Assembly: GCA_951230915.1 (NCBI GenBank)
Contig: OX579633.1
Location: 49,180,029 to 49,244,028, forward strand
DNA from: Antitrichia curtipendula
Lineage: Eukaryota > Streptophyta > Bryopsida > Hypnales > Leucodontaceae
DNA: 64,000 bases
Reading direction: 5' to 3'
Below the pieces are notes generated by a model that was given only the letters and a program-made list of their open reading frames with translations, searched no databases and was not told the origin of the DNA. Positions 24,709 through 36,490 of this stretch are shown here, piece by piece. Every line of letters begins with the position of its first letter. The stretch's first letter is position 1. A program made the translations under genes and the position numbers.

Positions 24709-27700
24709 ATTAAAAATTAAAATAACTATTATAATATATTTTTAAATGAGTTTAAATTAATGACAACATACAACTATAGGATTTCGAGAATTTTTTAATG
24801 GATTAAGGTACCCCTTATCCTTCATTTTGTGCATAGTTTATGTTTTTTTCCATTTTTAAAAGAATATTAGATTGGGAATAGCAATCAAATATAATAATAA
24901 AATAATAATGCTAAAATCATAACATATTATATTGAACTTAAAACAATTGATTAAGGATTGCAACAATATAATGTATTAGGCAAAAAGCACATGCCACCAA
25001 ATCAAGTATTAAATAGAAGGATTTTTGAGTATTTGTAAATTTGGGTTTGACATCAAATGAATAAATGACTATACATGTAGAAATATAGAAGAACTACATT
25101 ACTTGAAAATCTCTTATCTAAATATAAATCAAGAATTATAAAGATTATATAATTAAATATATAAAATTTAATGAATGATTTTTTTTAACAATCAATTTTT
25201 AAAAATATAATCAAATTCAATATTGCAACTCATTCAAGTATCATTCAAGACTATATATTGTTAGATATTTAAAAATAATATTTAAACTTAATATTATAAA
25301 ATTTTATAAAATAAAATTTTATAATTGAGAAAATTTATTTTAATGAGAGGTTTTGAAGCTTGAAACTAATTGAAGTGTGCTTTTATATGCATGGTCTATA
25401 GTAGACCTTAATCAAACTTAGATGATTTGAATGTCCTGATTTGGACATTTTGAACATAAGTTAAGTTAGTTGTGTTTGTTTGGACATCTTGATGAGGGTT
25501 TTGTTTTCTATTAGAGTTTACTTGGTAGAATAATTTCATTATTGGATTAGTTGATGTTCTAGTAGGTAGACCAATTGGGAAGCAAAAATCTCCTTGAAGC
25601 AAGGCATGGGTCTTACGCCTTGTCTAAGGTTTGTTTGTTTAGGGCATATAAAATTATTCAATGAATAGTGCTTTGACTTTGGAGCCTAAAAACAATATTT
25701 GGCAAGCCTTATTTAGGAGTGTTGAAGTAGGTCCAATAGGTTGAATTTTTTTTCTAAAATTCTAAGTCATTGTTTATTAAAGATTTAAATGAAATCAAGC
25801 TCAAAAAACTTAGCCTCTGGTTTAAAAGGCTAGTCTAGTGCAAAATTTACGGATAGTAATGCAAAAAAGATTTAAAAAGTTAAAATTTTTTTATTCTTTG
25901 CAATATGAATGGTAGTGTTGAGTCTTTATTGATGAAGGGCGTTTGTCCCATTGAGGTTAATCTACTGAGGCTTCATTGTACTTAGCATTGCTATTTGATG
26001 ACCAATTAGAATCTTCAAAAGTCAAAATGTTATATTTTGTAAATTTGAAAATGTGTAGTTTTTTACATGCATAAGCTTTTAATGTTTTAGAAATGAATAT
26101 CTGAAAGTCTAAAATTTGTAATTTTTGAAAAAAAAATATTTAAATTTTAAAAGTTAGATATTTTTATTTTTAAAATAAAAATTTAAGAATTTTGTACACA
26201 TTTATGTTTCTTTCTTTCACTTCTTTCAATTATTTTGCATATTTTTGTCTTAAAATATTTAAATGTGAAGCAAGATATGTATGTATGAAACATTTATAAA
26301 ATTTATAAAAGAAAAAATTCAACCTTACTTCTCAAAAAAGGAAGCTTTTCATCAAAGTTGTCATTTAAAAACACTTTTGGATGAGTTTATACAATTCCTT
26401 GAAACTCATTCTCTAGATACTTTTTGTTGCTTTTAAGGTTTATGGTTGATAGAGCAAACCTCATTTGGTTATAAAGCTTTAGACATAAATGCAATTAGTT
26501 TATGCTAGAAAAATATGCATAAAATATCAATTGAAATATATTTAATATTCAAAGGGAAAAAAGGGAAATGAAACAACAAATGTTCTTACACTAATTACAC
26601 CATCATGAATAAAAAGAATCAAGCTCAAGGAAGGGCGGCACTACTTATTCAATTTTCTTTAAGAATGTACTTGAAGGATATTTTAGAAAGGCAACATGAG
26701 ATATTTTTTGTGAATTAAATGCATTATATTGTTCTCTAATATTCTAAAATGAATCATTTAAGGTGGGACTATTTTATGTAAGAAAATTATAATATTTTTT
26801 GCTTGTGTGCTGTTAGCTTAAGGTCTTATTGTTTTTGCCTTGAACTGGATAATATCCTAGCAATGAAAAGAAGTCTAGCAACATTGCTTGGAATCTACAT
26901 TGCTATTGCATATATTTTACAAACAACTTTTAGTTACAAAGGTGAAAACAACAAGCATTACAAGTAGCACTACCTAATTTTTTCTCTTCTTTCAAAGCAA
27001 TTGTGCAAACAAAATGACACACTTGCAGAAACAAAATGACATGGACAAATCAATATGAACTATGTAACAAGTGAAAACAATAAGTTGGAATCCAAAGGAA
27101 ATTGGGCTTAAGATTATATGGAACACAATAGCCATAGTGTATCTATTTATACAACAAAATGATAGCATCACGGGTACGTAGTAAGTAAGCATAACTACAA
27201 TATTAGTGCAAACACGAGAAGAATCAAATTGTTAGTTTAGAACATGATGGTCGAAGATTTATACAATCATAATGGAATTTATAATCGCATGTACATAAAA
27301 GCTCATACAATCAATTACAGAGGAAGATTGACCGGGAGATTTTAGACTAGACTAATACTAGCAATACCTTCAAAATTAAGAAAGATATATTAACATCCAC
27401 ATTCCGCCTACAACTATTGCCACTAACAATCCTCTTCCTCTATACACCAAATGAACCAATTTTTGCAATGGACTAAATTGAAGGCACCAAATCATTTTTA
27501 AATAGCTTCAATTTTTAAATGCATTAAGTGAATGGGATGTTAGTACATACAAACTAGAGGTTCTACCAACAACAATTAAAAGTTGAAGAAAACAAAACTA
27601 TTAAGACAACAATTGTTAGCTTTACTACTACTACATGAGACAGAGCAAACTCATTAAGTACAGAAATTTGTAGCACGCGATGGCAAAACTTTTTGAGCAA

Positions 27701-28415
27701 AAAATCAGTGTATTCTAATTGCAAAACAACTTCACAACATTCTACATTTGCATTTCCTATTCAACACAAAGTTAAAAATTAGAAGCTCCTACTCAAATGT
27801 GTTTACAATTTTAGCAATACATCATTTTATCTTTATACTGTGTACCAAATCAAACATATAAAACATGTCCATTGATTTGTGTAAACAAAAATAAAATCTA
27901 TCTACACAATTACACTCATCCTATCCAACAATGCATGGATTGAAGGAGAATTTGTTATAAGTCATTCCATTTTTAGTTGTAAATGTATATGCTTCTTCAT
28001 CATTTAGCATGCATCTCATCTCTAGCAACATCACAAAGTTCTTCTATTATAAATTGTCACTAGTATTAGTACAATTATCATTGAGCACCGCTTTCATGTT
28101 ATATTTGTTCCATTGGAAATATTGTTATAACACAATATTGCCATTCATGATTATGGTGTGGTTTAGACATGTCATTCATATTTGAAGTTGCACAATAACT
28201 ATGCATGACAAAATATGTATGGCTACAATGGTTTAGCGATGGGCGACTGAATTCATGCAGCAACAACACTTATTTAAGATATATAATGTTAGTGCAACAA
28301 TCACACAATACCATGTCCATGCACATTATTGCACTAATACTACATTTTTTTTATCTTTTACAATTTCAGTACTAAGTCAATTGAAAAGCAAGGATGTGTT
28401 CAAAATAGAAATTTA
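24709..28415. other. AT-rich intergenic, 3.7 kb without recognisable elements
   Basis: Strongly AT-rich with many homopolymer runs. Short open frames (for example 25408-25602 and 26992-27192, minus strand) show no domain and are not supported as genes. Confidence 0.55.
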
Positions 28416-28737
28416 GCCCTTGTTTATGTGTAGTAGAATAGCTTTCAAAAAACCCATCACACTAAGAAAAATTGAAAAATTAAGTTAAGTTTCATTTCCA
28501 AAAATTCGTTTGAGATTTCAATCTTCCACTCAAAAGTTACGGACAAATTTCAAAGATGATGTTTGAAAACATCAAAAACATTCCCTTCCAACCCCTCTCT
28601 GAAATTTGTCTATATCTTTAGATTGGAGGCTTAAAATCTCAAACAGATTATTGGAGATGAAATTTAATTTGATTTCCCATCTTTTCTTAGTTCAAAGTTT
28701 TTTGCAAAAAGCTATTCTATTATGCCTAAATGAAGTC
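28416..28737. mobile_element. Foldback (Tourist/PIF-Harbinger-like) MITE
   Basis: 322 bp with long imperfect inverted arms of about 140 bp. GTAGAATAGCTTTC near the left faces AGCTATTCTATTATG near the right; AAAATTCGTTTGAGATTT faces AAAATCTCAAACAGATTATT. TTA precedes the left end (28413-28415) and TAA follows the right end. A 3-bp TTA/TAA target and a GGCC/GCCC-type start are typical of PIF/Harbinger Tourist MITEs. The two flanks are not identical on one strand, so the superfamily call is tentative. Confidence 0.6.
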
Positions 28738-28791
28738 TAAAATTATAATTTTAATACAATTCCTACGTTTTGACAATGAGCGGTCCAACTG

Positions 28792-28967
28792 TCATCTTCA
28801 AGTTATCCAATGTCCTTCAAGTGTTCATTGAATGTATTTTAGTATAAAAAGGACCTTCTTACCCTCCATTCCCACCATCATCTTCAAGTTATCCAATGTC
28901 CTTCGAGTGTTCATTGAATGGATTTTAGTATAAAAAGGACCTTCTTACCCTCCATTCCCACCATCAA
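28792..28967 (+). repeat. 86-bp tandem duplication containing TATA-box motifs
   Basis: Two nearly identical units (28792-28877 and 28878-28963), differing at only a few positions. Each holds TTTTAGTATAAAAAGGACC, a good match to a plant TATA box. No obvious gene starts just downstream; the transposase relic begins about 950 bp further right. Confidence 0.85.
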
Positions 28968-29919
28968 AGTGATTCCTTCATTATTTCATCAACTTTCTTG
29001 ATGGCTTATTGATAAATTTAGTTCAAGTTAAAATTTGATGGCCATTAGAATGTATACTATGAAGTGATGGCAAACAAAGTGAAGGAAATGTAGTTAAATA
29101 AAAAATTATTGTTAATTAGAATGGTGATCAACAATTGAATATTGCAATCAGGTTGGGTTTTTTGGCGATTTGGAGCAAAATTGCACCGAAATTTTGAACC
29201 TGGCACTACGGCTATAGAAAAAACCCCAAATACACACACCATAAATCGCCCATGATTGTGTGCAATCACAGACCCTGGCACTGTTTCGACGCAAAACAGT
29301 CACAGAAGTGGATGCCACGTCACCAGTGTCGCCTGCCTTGTCACATCTTCCTTTTCTATTGTGGAGCCGCTTGTGCCCCACAACGTCTCTTGAATTGTAG
29401 TTTGAGTGCCATCTTCTATGAGAGATTGATGTTCGTCATAGCCACCTTCTCTCTGTCATTGAATTGCGATGGCGCCACCTTCATGTCTTCAATGCATTTC
29501 CCGTAGCCCAGTCTACAATGGCATAGGATTTAGGGAGCCAAAGAGGAGTTCTGGCTATTGCTTTCATAGCTACTTAGTACTCTTAGTGACGTGCTTGAAG
29601 CCACATTGATTTCTATTTTGTATAGGGTGCGACTGTATTTTATGTATTGCTGGGGAATTATGATTGGCTATGAAGTCCAACACTATCAAGGGCCTATGGT
29701 TGCTGCGGTTCTGTATATTGTGCAAGCGTGGGAGTTTTGGGCTCAGTGCAATTTCACAATTGCGCAACAACTCCTAGTATCATGCTCTGAATTTTTGTTG
29801 TATTTGCTTTGGGTCACTTTGGTTGAGTTGGGGTGTGGAAGTTATGTTTCACTTTGTTTGACCTGGCTCTTGTGGGGAAGATTGGTGGGTGACGGATGGT
29901 TCATGGTTCTTCCAATCCG
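28968..29919 (+). other. Upstream region of the hAT-like relic
   Basis: From about 29150 the sequence is clearly less AT-rich and could be former leader or promoter of the relic. Frames here (29252-29506 and 29591-29944 on the plus strand, and several on the minus strand) show no recognisable domain. Confidence 0.4.
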
Positions 29920-32890
29920 ATGGCGAACTCTCCTTCTGCTCTAACGGACATCGGATTTGCAAGTGTGGTGAAGGCCACATATAACATGAAGATGGTAGAA
30001 AGGTGGCAACAACGATTGGTTTGATTAGATAAAGAGGCAAAGGCAGCGGAGCAAAAGGCTCAATCATCAAAGCGAGCCCTCAAGGCTGAGGCTAGAAAAA
30101 GAGCGAAGAATGGGACGACAATGCGTAGTTATTTCACGTCCTCTATAAACTCTTTTAATCACGGACCTTTGCAATGCATCAAGGTTGGTGGCTTTGTTGT
30201 GGGATCCTCCAGTGCCCAATTGACAGACACAAAGATGGGGACCTCGCAATCAATTGACACCAAGATTCTTCTTTCCTGCCCCGCCATTGTTCTAGTCTCC
30301 GATGAAGAGCCGACTTCCAACTCGGAGGAAGATCCAGACTTTAGCGCAGATGATATGGTGGATTTTAACAATGAGGCTTTTGTGGACCCACTAAATTGTG
30401 GGGATAAGAAGAGGAAGAGTGGAGGTCTCAAGCTTAAGGGTGCAAGGGCTACGGGACCGTCTATGTTCTAGAAGTTGAAGAAAAATTACAACTTGCAACA
30501 CAAGTTTCACAATGAGTGGGCAGCAAAGGAACCTTGGAGCAAGGCTATGATGGCAGAGGATGGAGCCATGCACTTGGTGCAGTGCAAGCCTTGCTCCTTA
30601 GTCCGTAGAAAATCCATCTGCATGGCTCCTAAGTAGGACACTATCTCCAAGCACGGCCAACGGGAAATTTACAAAAAATGTATGGCCATATATGCAACTC
30701 ATGGTTTGTAGCAGAGCAGATCCAAAGGTGCAGCACATTGGAGTTGCGCAAGAAACATTTGTAATTTGCAACGTTGTTCCAGTTGCTTGCAGGTGGGCAA
30801 TCAATGACTAAGTTCGAGGCACAATTTGAACTATACAAGTTTCTGAACGTTCCCAAATTGCCTCGCAGGCACAGGGCTAATGGCTCCAGTTGGATCATGG
30901 CAGAGCATCTCTATGACTTTGTCAAATAGAGAATCAAGACACTTGTATTCACTACCGCATATTTTATCTTAACTATAGACAAAACTAATGCCTATGACAA
31001 GACCAATTGGATCGCGATTCATGTGATGGTAAATTGGTGCCATGTATTGCTCTTGCTCTCGATCTAGAAGATGGATGCCAATGGTGTCACCGCTAACAAA
31101 CTCACCATTGTGATCATACTTTGAGTGTTGAGGGTAGTGTCACTGACGCAGACATTGTACACAAGTTGTTCTGCTTTGGTGCAGACAAGGTGAGCAGTTT
31201 CCAGGGCCTCAAGTTGGGATCACGGTGCAAATTAAAGGTAAGTTTGCTCCTTTTGCCACATGAATTCATTGTTGCACCCACCGGTTGAATTTGACAGCTT
31301 AGTCACTGTCTTCACTAACAGTCATGCACGTTGTCAAAGAAGTATCATGGACGACTCATGCCTACATGGCGATATTTGTTAAATTGAGGACAAAATGGAC
31401 ATTTTGAGACTTCAGCCTTGTTATTTGAGACCTATATTTTAAAAAGTAAAAATTTATGAACAAACCAACCTTCATAAAATCAAAAGCTTGTGAATATGTT
31501 AACATATTAAAGTCTCAATTCACCAAAAAAATTCAATATCAAACATTTATTATCATCTAAATAAAAAGTTAAAGATAGTATGAGCTACATACTTGTCTCA
31601 TTTTAACAAATATGGCATTATACTTTGCACATTCTCCAAATAAGGTGACCAAATTTAGAGCCTTAACCTAGCACTTTGAATCCAAAGGCCTAAAGATGTT
31701 AAAGAACATCAAAACTCGTTGGATGAGCTGCCTTGCTCCAATCTGGAGGCTATTGGCAAAATATAGAGGTGTTATCGCGATGATGCTTGCAGACAAGAAT
31801 GACAAGAAGTGGGGGCAGAAGACACGGGTGAGTTTCTATTCCTATTCCGCTTTCTTTTTGCATTCTTCTTTTTGAACTCTATATTTTTTTGACCACTTGT
31901 TTTGTATTGCATGTTTTTTTGTTGGCTTGTTTTTTATTTCTTTTTGTTTGTCAGACGCCTTCTTGGTCTTGCTCAGTGCACATCTGTGTCTTTTGTACTA
32001 ATAAACTTGTGGGCTTCGTTTGTGCATAGGCTAATCAAACTCTCTTGCTCTTTTTTTACGTATTCCTTGGAATGTTGTCTCTCTTGCCAATGTTGGAGGT
32101 TGTAGATACTCTCTTTCAATGGGCTCAAAAATAAAATGCCTTCATCTATGATTTCATGGGAGCATTAGGCACATGCCAGAGCAAACTTTCATGTTCTACT
32201 TGAACAATGATATAGCCTTCTACAAGGATGAATTTCATGCATTTAACCAAGTTGTTTAGTGTTCTCATGAGTAGATTTTGATGAAGTAAGAGGAAAATTT
32301 GAATTTGTCATATGAGAGTTTGACATTCGTGGTGGGCGGAGAGACATTGTATGCTCTACATGATGGAAATATGGCGCATCGGGAGGGATATGTGGCCATT
32401 ATTTCCACTGTCCAAAACGATTAAGGTGAATAATTTCCTTTGTGTACTTGAACTAGAAATGGCACATTTGAACTACAACATGCATGGTTTAGTGTCCTTG
32501 AATTTTTGTAATGCTTTATTGTTTTTGCTAACTATTGTAGTTGGTCCCTTTGTTTTCAAACAGAGGTTGTACAAAAGCTCATGGACGAGATGGCCACTCA
32601 ATTCCCTGATCATGGCATCATGGACGCATTGGATATTGTATATCTGCAGTATTGGCTGCAAGGGGATTGCACTTCCAGCTTCCAAAAGCATCTTGAGATC
32701 ATAAAAGATTTCTACGAAGAGTCTAAGTGGGTTGGAGAAGGTGAGAGCAAACGGTTTGTCTCTGTTCGTATTGGATAAATTCTTCCTTGACTCTGAGCAA
32801 TCTCTTTTCAAAAATGCGATGATTGCCAATGCATACGTGACCATGGAATTTTGGATTTCTATTCCATCTATTTGGAAATGTGTACAAATT
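29920..32890 (+). pseudogene. hAT-like (zinc-finger) transposase-derived gene, inactivated
   Basis: The conceptual product starts M-A-N-S-P-S-A-L at 29920 and has a Lys/Glu/Ala-rich segment and an acidic stretch. Near 30510-30640 follows a BED-like zinc-finger segment (W-A-A-K-E-P-W, C-x-x-C, P-K-x-D-T-I-S-K-H). Near 30730-30930 come G-G-Q-S-M-T-x-F and S-S-W-x-M-A-E-H; near 31150-31210 F-C-F-G-A-D; at 31690-31750 K-T-R-W-M-S-C-L-A-P; at 32090 P-M-L-E-V-V; at 32600-32660 D-I-V-Y-L-Q-Y-W-L. This order matches plant hAT-like domesticated or transposase proteins as I know them. Introns at 31828-32029 and 32426-32563 keep GT and AG. It is dead: in-frame stops at 30022, 30469, 30634 and 30709, several frameshifts, and a MITE at 31369-31616. 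The C-terminal hAT dimerisation region is missing after about 32890. Confidence 0.8.
31369..31616. mobile_element. 248-bp MITE inside the hAT-like pseudogene
   Basis: Inverted ends GCGATATTTGTTAAATTGAG and, from the right, GCCATATTTGTTAAAATGAG, with an AT-rich non-coding interior. The coding text of the pseudogene stops before it (T-H-A-Y-M) and resumes after it (L-Y-F-A-H-S-P-N-K). I could not define a target duplication, so no superfamily is assigned. Confidence 0.7.
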
Positions 32891-33249
32891 TGAGAGAGTT
32901 TCAATTTTTTAATTTAAAAAATTAAAAATACTATATTTTGGTGAGATTCCAATACAAGTTTTTTGGGGGTAGAAAAGCATCATTCATCTTCTTATAGTTT
33001 TTTTCCCAAAGCTATATTTTTTTTCCTATAAAGTTGATAATCCAAAATTGTTATAATCTAAAAATTCAATGGTCAATATTTTCCAAAATTAATTCCATGC
33101 ATACTAGACAAAGTACTCTTTACTTTTATATGGTTAAATTAAGAATTTCAAGCACATCCATGTGCAAAAAAAATTCTAGGTGGGACAATACATTGAAAAC
33201 TTCCATTGTTGAAAAGTTGTTGGGCCTTGAGGAATTAAGGGGTTCATCA
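32891..33249. other. AT-rich intergenic
   Basis: Ends with TTGGGCCTTGAGGAATTAA (about 33212-33240), which resembles the right terminus of family E and may be the end of a decayed element. Confidence 0.35.
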
Positions 33250-34233
33250 TTAACCCCTCAACGCCCAAGGGGCTCAAAAGTAGCCTCTCATAGTTTAGAA
33301 GTCCAATTAAAAATGATGTAACTTTTGCATCCAATGTCCAAATTCAAAAAAACTTGTTGGGAAAGTTGCGCATACTCACCTAGTTTATGTAATAAAAATT
33401 TCAGATCAATTCAAGATGAATTGAGTTTGTGACAGCCGTTCAAAATTCACAGGTTCAATTTGATTTCAGCACATTGCATTGTCATGGCTGCAACTTCGGG
33501 GGCTTGTATCTCCTTCATCCAATGGTTGTTTTCAATAAAATTTGTTGTATTTTGTTCCTCTAGACATCTAATTAATGTGGTAAAATTTTCATGGCAAGCC
33601 AAGTTGTTTTGAATATTTGGGAGCAATTCGAAGTTCAAAACCCTAACATTTTTTGGTTAGTGTGAACTTCGGCGGCTTGTTACTTTTTCATACTCTGTCC
33701 GTTTTCAATTTTGTTTTTTTAGAAAGTTGCGCATACTTGTCTAGTTTTTGTGGCTAAAATTTTGTATCAATCAAAGAAGTATCGAGTGACTGAGAAGCAT
33801 TTTAGTAGAAGTAGGTTCAGCCTTAGATGTGTTTTTTGCACCCTTTTTGGCTATTTTCTTTTACATTTCAAAGTCATTTTACAAACACAATGATTTAATT
33901 TAATGAATTTTTTTTTCACCAGTGTGTGTATGTGTTGATTTCAAACCACTTTCTAGTGTAAAGTTTTTTCATTTGAGTAGGTTTAGAAATCAAATTTCAC
34001 CTCCAAATGTGTTTTAAAGAAAATTTCAGCATCTTTTTTCAACACTAAAACATTATAATCTTGCAATCTATGAGGTCAAATGACTCCAAACTTGATCCAC
34101 GTCATCTGTACAGTATGCACACTACAAGATTGTACGGTTGAGATTTTGATACCTTCATGACATGTAGACTTATAAGGCTTGAAAATCAATGATTTTTTTA
34201 AGCCCAAAACGGCCGTGGGCCTTGAGGGGTTAA
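33250..34233 (+). mobile_element. TTAA MITE, family E (984 bp)
   Basis: Left end TTAACCCCTCAACGCCCAAG, right end GGGCCTTGAGGGGTTAA, TTAA on both sides. The right subterminal region has the same two blocks as family A and C: CTACAAGATTGTACGGTTG about 100 bp in and TAATCTTGCAATCTATGAGG about 175 bp in. Internally two segments recur about 370 bp apart (GTTGCGCATACTCACCTAG and GTTGCGCATACTTGTCTAG; AACTTCGGGGGCTTGTA and AACTTCGGCGGCTTGTT). No coding region. Confidence 0.8.
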
Positions 34234-34314
34234 TGGCGTAGGAAATTAAAAGATTTAGATTAGCATCCAAAAATGAGTCTTTCCATTTGAAGCTATGTGT
34301 TTTACTTTGAGTAC

Positions 34315-34904
34315 TTAACCCCTAAATCCCCGCTTGTCCCCTCGTGGGACAATTTGGGTCCGGGTAAGTTCCTATTGTCTCAATTTGAAGTGAAATTTTT
34401 TGAGATTTTTTGAGGTTGTGTAGCTTTGCAAGGGCTTTGTAAATATATAAAATTTGTTTCAATCGGATGCCGGATGAAAAAGTTATGGCACAATGAGCAA
34501 GAAATGGAGATTGGCGGGCAGCCCCCCAAAAATTACAAAATGTCAAAATAATTTTTTTTGAATTTTTTTCCTTAACAATTATGTTCTTACCTATACATGA
34601 AGCTTTGATTCATTCTATTTGGACTAGGGATGAGAAAGTTATGGACAATCTTAGTTTTCGGGCAATTTAAGCATCTTCTTGAAAAAAAACTTTTTGTTCA
34701 ACTTTGAATGCTAATATCTTCCAATCCTTACGGTCAAGTTTGATAAAAAAAAATTTACTACATGATCTCAGACAAGTTAAGTACAAGATCCTACGGTTGA
34801 ATTCCCCCCAAAACAAAAGAATTGATTTCTTTAAGTGAATACAACAGAAGTGGTAGTTTTGAGTGTTTTTTGGCAGAAAAAACCCTCGGGGTTTTAGGGG
34901 TTAA
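34315..34904 (+). mobile_element. TTAA MITE, family C, copy C4 (short form)
   Basis: 590 bp, TTAACCCCTAAATCCCCGC plus GTCCCCTCGTGGGACAATTT at the left and CCTCGGGGTTTTAGGGGTTAA at the right. TTAA at both borders. Nearly colinear with C3 over its whole length. Non-coding. Confidence 0.88.
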
Positions 34905-36204
34905 GATATGTTTTGCCAAAGACAAGTTGACAAAAGTATGAGAAGAATATTCTATGATCCTTCATTCTTTTGCAATTTTTCTAAGGAAATCCGACTAAAT
35001 ATGTGCAATGACCAAAGACCAAGTATCACTCATCCTATTTCTAAGATAATCTTAGGACCAAAGACAAACAAACTCTGCCCTCTAAATACCCAATCTTACA
35101 CAAGGTGGATGATAAATTTTTTGAAAAAAATATATGTCTTAATTTTATTAATGAAGGAAAACTCAAGAAAATAATTGTAAAATATCATTAAAAAATCCTC
35201 TGCATGAACCAATTATATAGGTATTTTGAAAGAATTACAAGTGTTTATTATGATATATTTTACAAAATAATTCCATTGTCTAGAGTTCAAAAATTTATAG
35301 GATAACTGTTCAAAGACAATTCATGTCCCACTTGGTCAAACTTTATTAGTTTTATAATGAATTCTAAACTACTAAAATACACATTCAAAATATTTGATAT
35401 TTTTCTCATGTATTAATCTATATCTAAAATTCAGGATCCTTTTTCATAATTAAAAAAACTAAATTGATTTTACATGATTTTAAAAGTAATTTCTTCACAA
35501 AAATTATATTAATTACAAAAATACTTTAGGTAGTATAAATTTGTTTCAAAAAAATGAATATAACATCAATAAATGTCATAGTATAATTGTTGTACTCCTT
35601 CAACACCTACCATTAGAGATTCAATTGAAAAAGCTCAAAAGTGTTGTATTTTTACATTTGAAGATATTACTTTCAAAGTGTCACCAAAAGTATAATTTTC
35701 AAGGATCCTGAAAAAAAATTAGAAAAAATAAAATTAAAGTACATTATTATAGCTACATTTTCTCAGTTATGCTTTAAAACACTAAAAAAAATTCTCAGAA
35801 CTATGTGAGGGTTTAGGTTTGACTTCTCAAAATGCCCCTCATACTTGCAATGTCCATTAAGCCAACCCTAATACAAGATGGACGGAGATTAAGATTATTG
35901 ATTATCTCTGTGATCCAGCACACAGAGAAGGGAGAGATTTTATTTAAGAAATAAAGAAAAAAAATGAACCGAAAGTCCCCTGCATGAGAGGAAGTCAGTG
36001 TTGCAATGAAATCTCTTCAATGGGGTTGGAAAAAAAAACCAAAAAAACTTTAAGGCACTGGAGCAGGAACAGTGAGCCCAAGGAAGACAATTGAAGGCAA
36101 TCGGTCCCAAGTACACATGAACAATGGCAAAGGAACTGAAGGAGAAAAGGCTGAGGCAAAAATTGAACACATAAGGTAGGAGGCTCAAACTCCAACTGGG
36201 CAGT
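34905..36204. other. AT-rich intergenic
   Basis: Nothing recognised up to about 35900. The last 300 bases are less AT-rich and probably belong to the family G element that follows. The minus-strand frame at 35940-36302 has no recognisable domain. Confidence 0.45.
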
Positions 36205-36490
36205 AAAACCAAACATGACTCAGAGGTACATTTTGCTTTCTTCAATGTAACAATTATGTACATTTCAGGAGGTGGTTGCTTTTGATGATCACAAATGACC
36301 ACTTTTTTCCCAACTTCAAATATTTCTAACTAATTCCACAAAGCCTCAAAAAATATGAAACGACTTGGGTTAGATGCTAATTCCACTTGTCTTTCAAGGA
36401 AAATTTACTGAAAAATATCCCAAGAAGTTCCACCTCCCCAAAAATCAATTCCAGCCCTTACATGGTCGGTTTATGGATCTACTACCTTAT
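36205..36490 (+). repeat. Family G dispersed repeat, copy G2
   Basis: Shares CAGAGGTACATTTTGCTTTC, TTCAATGTAACAATTATGTA, AATATGAAACGACTTGGG and TTAGATGCTAATTCCACTT with G3 (47648-47880), and the second half with G1 (9940-10170). Class unknown. Confidence 0.6.

Noticed and set aside
32473..32904. 143-codon minus-strand frame opposite the hAT-like relic
   Set aside because: It is the antisense shadow of exon text whose plus-strand translation matches the transposase family.
35940..36302. 120-codon minus-strand frame
   Set aside because: Low-complexity hydrophobic translation overlapping a dispersed repeat; no family recognised.
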